Below are positions 62,947 to 64,000 of a stretch of 64,000 nucleotides of DNA, one piece after another. Under the pieces are notes generated by a model. The model did not search any database, was not told the origin of the DNA, and saw nothing but the letters and a program-made list of their open reading frames with translations. A program made the translations under genes and the position numbers. How positions within the stretch are numbered: the first letter of the stretch is position 1; each line of letters begins with the position of its first letter. This DNA comes from Thauera terpenica 58Eu (GTDB taxonomy: Bacteria; Pseudomonadota; Gammaproteobacteria; Burkholderiales; Rhodocyclaceae). The stretch lies in contig NZ_ATJV01000114.1 in assembly GCF_000443165.1 (NCBI RefSeq), positions 1-64,000 on the forward strand. Direction: 5' to 3'.

Positions 62947-64000
62947 TCAGTCCGGGCGACTTGAGCCGGGATCGCTTGAGTCGCTCAGATGGTGCAGGAT
63001 GGGATCGAGCATCGCTGCGCCCAGGCGCTTGCTGCGCGCGCCGTTCCAGCCCACCGCCTCATCTGGCAGGTTGGCGTTGTCCTTGAACGGCATCTCCAGG
63101 GTCAGTGACACGCAGGAGAAATGATTGGCGACCCACTTGCTGGCGAGCGTCAGTAGTTCCTCGCCAAAGCGCCCCGGCATGTAGCCCTTCGCGGTCTGGA
63201 AGTCGGGCGCTACCTGACGAACGCTGTCGATGAAGCGGGCCTGCTGCCGCGCCGCGCGGGCGGTAAAGCCGGGCACTTCTTCGGCGGTGGAGAAAAACAC
63301 ATAAGACAGGGCCTCGTCGCCGTGAATGTCGACAAACAGCTCGCAGCCGGTCTCCTGCATGGCCTCGCGCACGAGGAAGACTTCCGGGCTGGCGCTCAGC
63401 TCGGGCGCACGCCATTCGCGATTGAGGTTGCGTCCGGCGGCATTGGTGCGCAGGTTGCCGCGCGCGGCGCCATCCGGGTTCATGTTGGGCACGATGTAGA
63501 GCACTGCCTGCTCGCGCACCTTGCGCGCGACCGCGTCGGCGCCATCGAGCAGGCGCTCGAGCAGACCTTCGACGAACCACTCGGCCATGGTCTCACCGGG
63601 GTGCTGGCGGGCGATGATCCAGATCGGTTTGCGGGTCGGCGCCGGCTCGCCAACGACGACGACGTCGAGGTCGCGGCCATCGACGGTGGCGCCGAGGTTG
63701 CGCACGTCGGCGAAGGACGACGCTTCGGCACGCGCGAGCAGATCGAGGTGGCGCTCGTGCGAATAGGGCTCGAAATAGGCGTAGTAGACGCTGTTGCGTT
63801 CGGGCGTGTGCTCAACGATCAGTTGCCCGCCTTCGTAGCCTGTGGTGGCGACACGAAACCAATGCTGGCGGTCATACGATGCGACGCAGCGGTAGCCCGG
63901 CCAGCCATCCGGGTAAGCGGCCTGGGCGGCGTTCTCGAACACCATGCGAACCGGCTTGTGCGCCGCATCCAGCAGGCGGAAATGGAACCACTGGCGAATA
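62947..64000 (-). CDS. M14-family zinc carboxypeptidase, 5' end outside window
   Basis: Partial gene: the frame is open to the window edge and upstream residues read RQWFHFRLLDAAHKPVR, a conserved N-terminal strand, so the start lies beyond 64000. Zinc ligands are in RQHPGETMAEWF (H and E) and ELFVDIHGDEA (H). NMNPDGAARGNLRTNAAGRN and the catalytic Glu in LTLEMPF follow. The family resembles cytosolic carboxypeptidases acting on peptides. Confidence 0.88.
   Translation of the reverse strand, partial: IRQWFHFRLLDAAHKPVRMVFENAAQAAYPDGWPGYRCVASYDRQHWFRVATTGYEGGQLIVEHTPERNSVYYAYFEPYSHERHLDLLARAEASSFADVRNLGATVDGRDLDVVVVGEPAPTRKPIWIIARQHPGETMAEWFVEGLLERLLDGADAVARKVREQAVLYIVPNMNPDGAARGNLRTNAAGRNLNREWRAPELSASPEVFLVREAMQETGCELFVDIHGDEALSYVFFSTAEEVPGFTARAARQQARFIDSVRQVAPDFQTAKGYMPGRFGEELLTLASKWVANHFSCVSLTLEMPFKDNANLPDEAVGWNGARSKRLGAAMLDPILHHLSDSSDPGSSRPD

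Overview
The window is high-GC chromosomal DNA from a betaproteobacterium, most likely of the Rhodocyclales (Thauera/Azoarcus/Zoogloea type). The reasons are two PEP-CTERM proteins (one behind a sigma-54-like promoter), an hpnCDE squalene cluster, a large copper-resistance island of betaproteobacterial type, and hundreds of bases of GTAG-type REP palindromes with their own REP-associated transposase. The genus is an inference.

Layout. 1-6.7 kb is an accessory patchwork. It holds a three-gene, lower-GC operon (TIGR04255-family protein, HTH-like protein, unknown SQSCD-motif protein), an orphan ParD, DinJ/YafQ, a broken DinJ/YafQ copy and a TSUP exporter. These are separated by REP arrays and repeated fragments of the 3' end of a haemerythrin-like gene. 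6.7-10.3 kb carries a DksA-like protein with RtcB, then a five-unit BIME-like REP array, the REP-associated tyrosine transposase and an 18-bp tandem repeat. 10.3-14.8 kb has MgtC, a HigB/HigA-type pair whose toxin frame contains an early TAG, an enoyl-CoA hydratase-family hydrolase, TacA/TacT and a HAD hydrolase. 15-20 kb has two PEP-CTERM proteins, a low-molecular-weight phosphatase, a permease with a CxxC mini-thioredoxin, ArsC and a SigZ-like sigma factor. 20-28.6 kb is housekeeping and envelope: GFA, PAP2, a GDT1-type Mn exporter behind a yybP-ykoY riboswitch, an OmpR/EnvZ-type two-component pair, a DUF347 membrane protein, DedA, cardiolipin synthase and an MFS carrier.

28.6-47.3 kb is a copper island. 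Leftward genes run from a Met-rich protein through a small periplasmic protein, an outer-membrane lipoprotein, a multicopper oxidase, a cupredoxin and CusF to CusC-CusB-CusA-CopA, with a 63-bp-period REP array between cusF and cusC. Rightward genes are an ATP-grasp-like protein, CusR and CusS. A palindromic CusR-type box lies in the divergent promoter and a second sits before cusF. DsbA/DsbB-like proteins follow convergently.

47.7-55.9 kb has tRNA-Leu(UAG), nucleotide-sugar genes (manC, rfbD, rfbB) and an AttEFGH-like exporter with its lipocalin-like partner. 56.3-62.9 kb has a SulP transporter with a tandem universal stress protein, hpnC-hpnD-hpnE and an MscS channel. The window ends inside an M14 carboxypeptidase gene.

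The best candidate for something undescribed is the three-gene module at 0.5-2.7 kb, bounded on both sides by copies of the same haemerythrin-end/REP sequence. Second is the ATP-grasp-like enzyme co-transcribed with cusRS.
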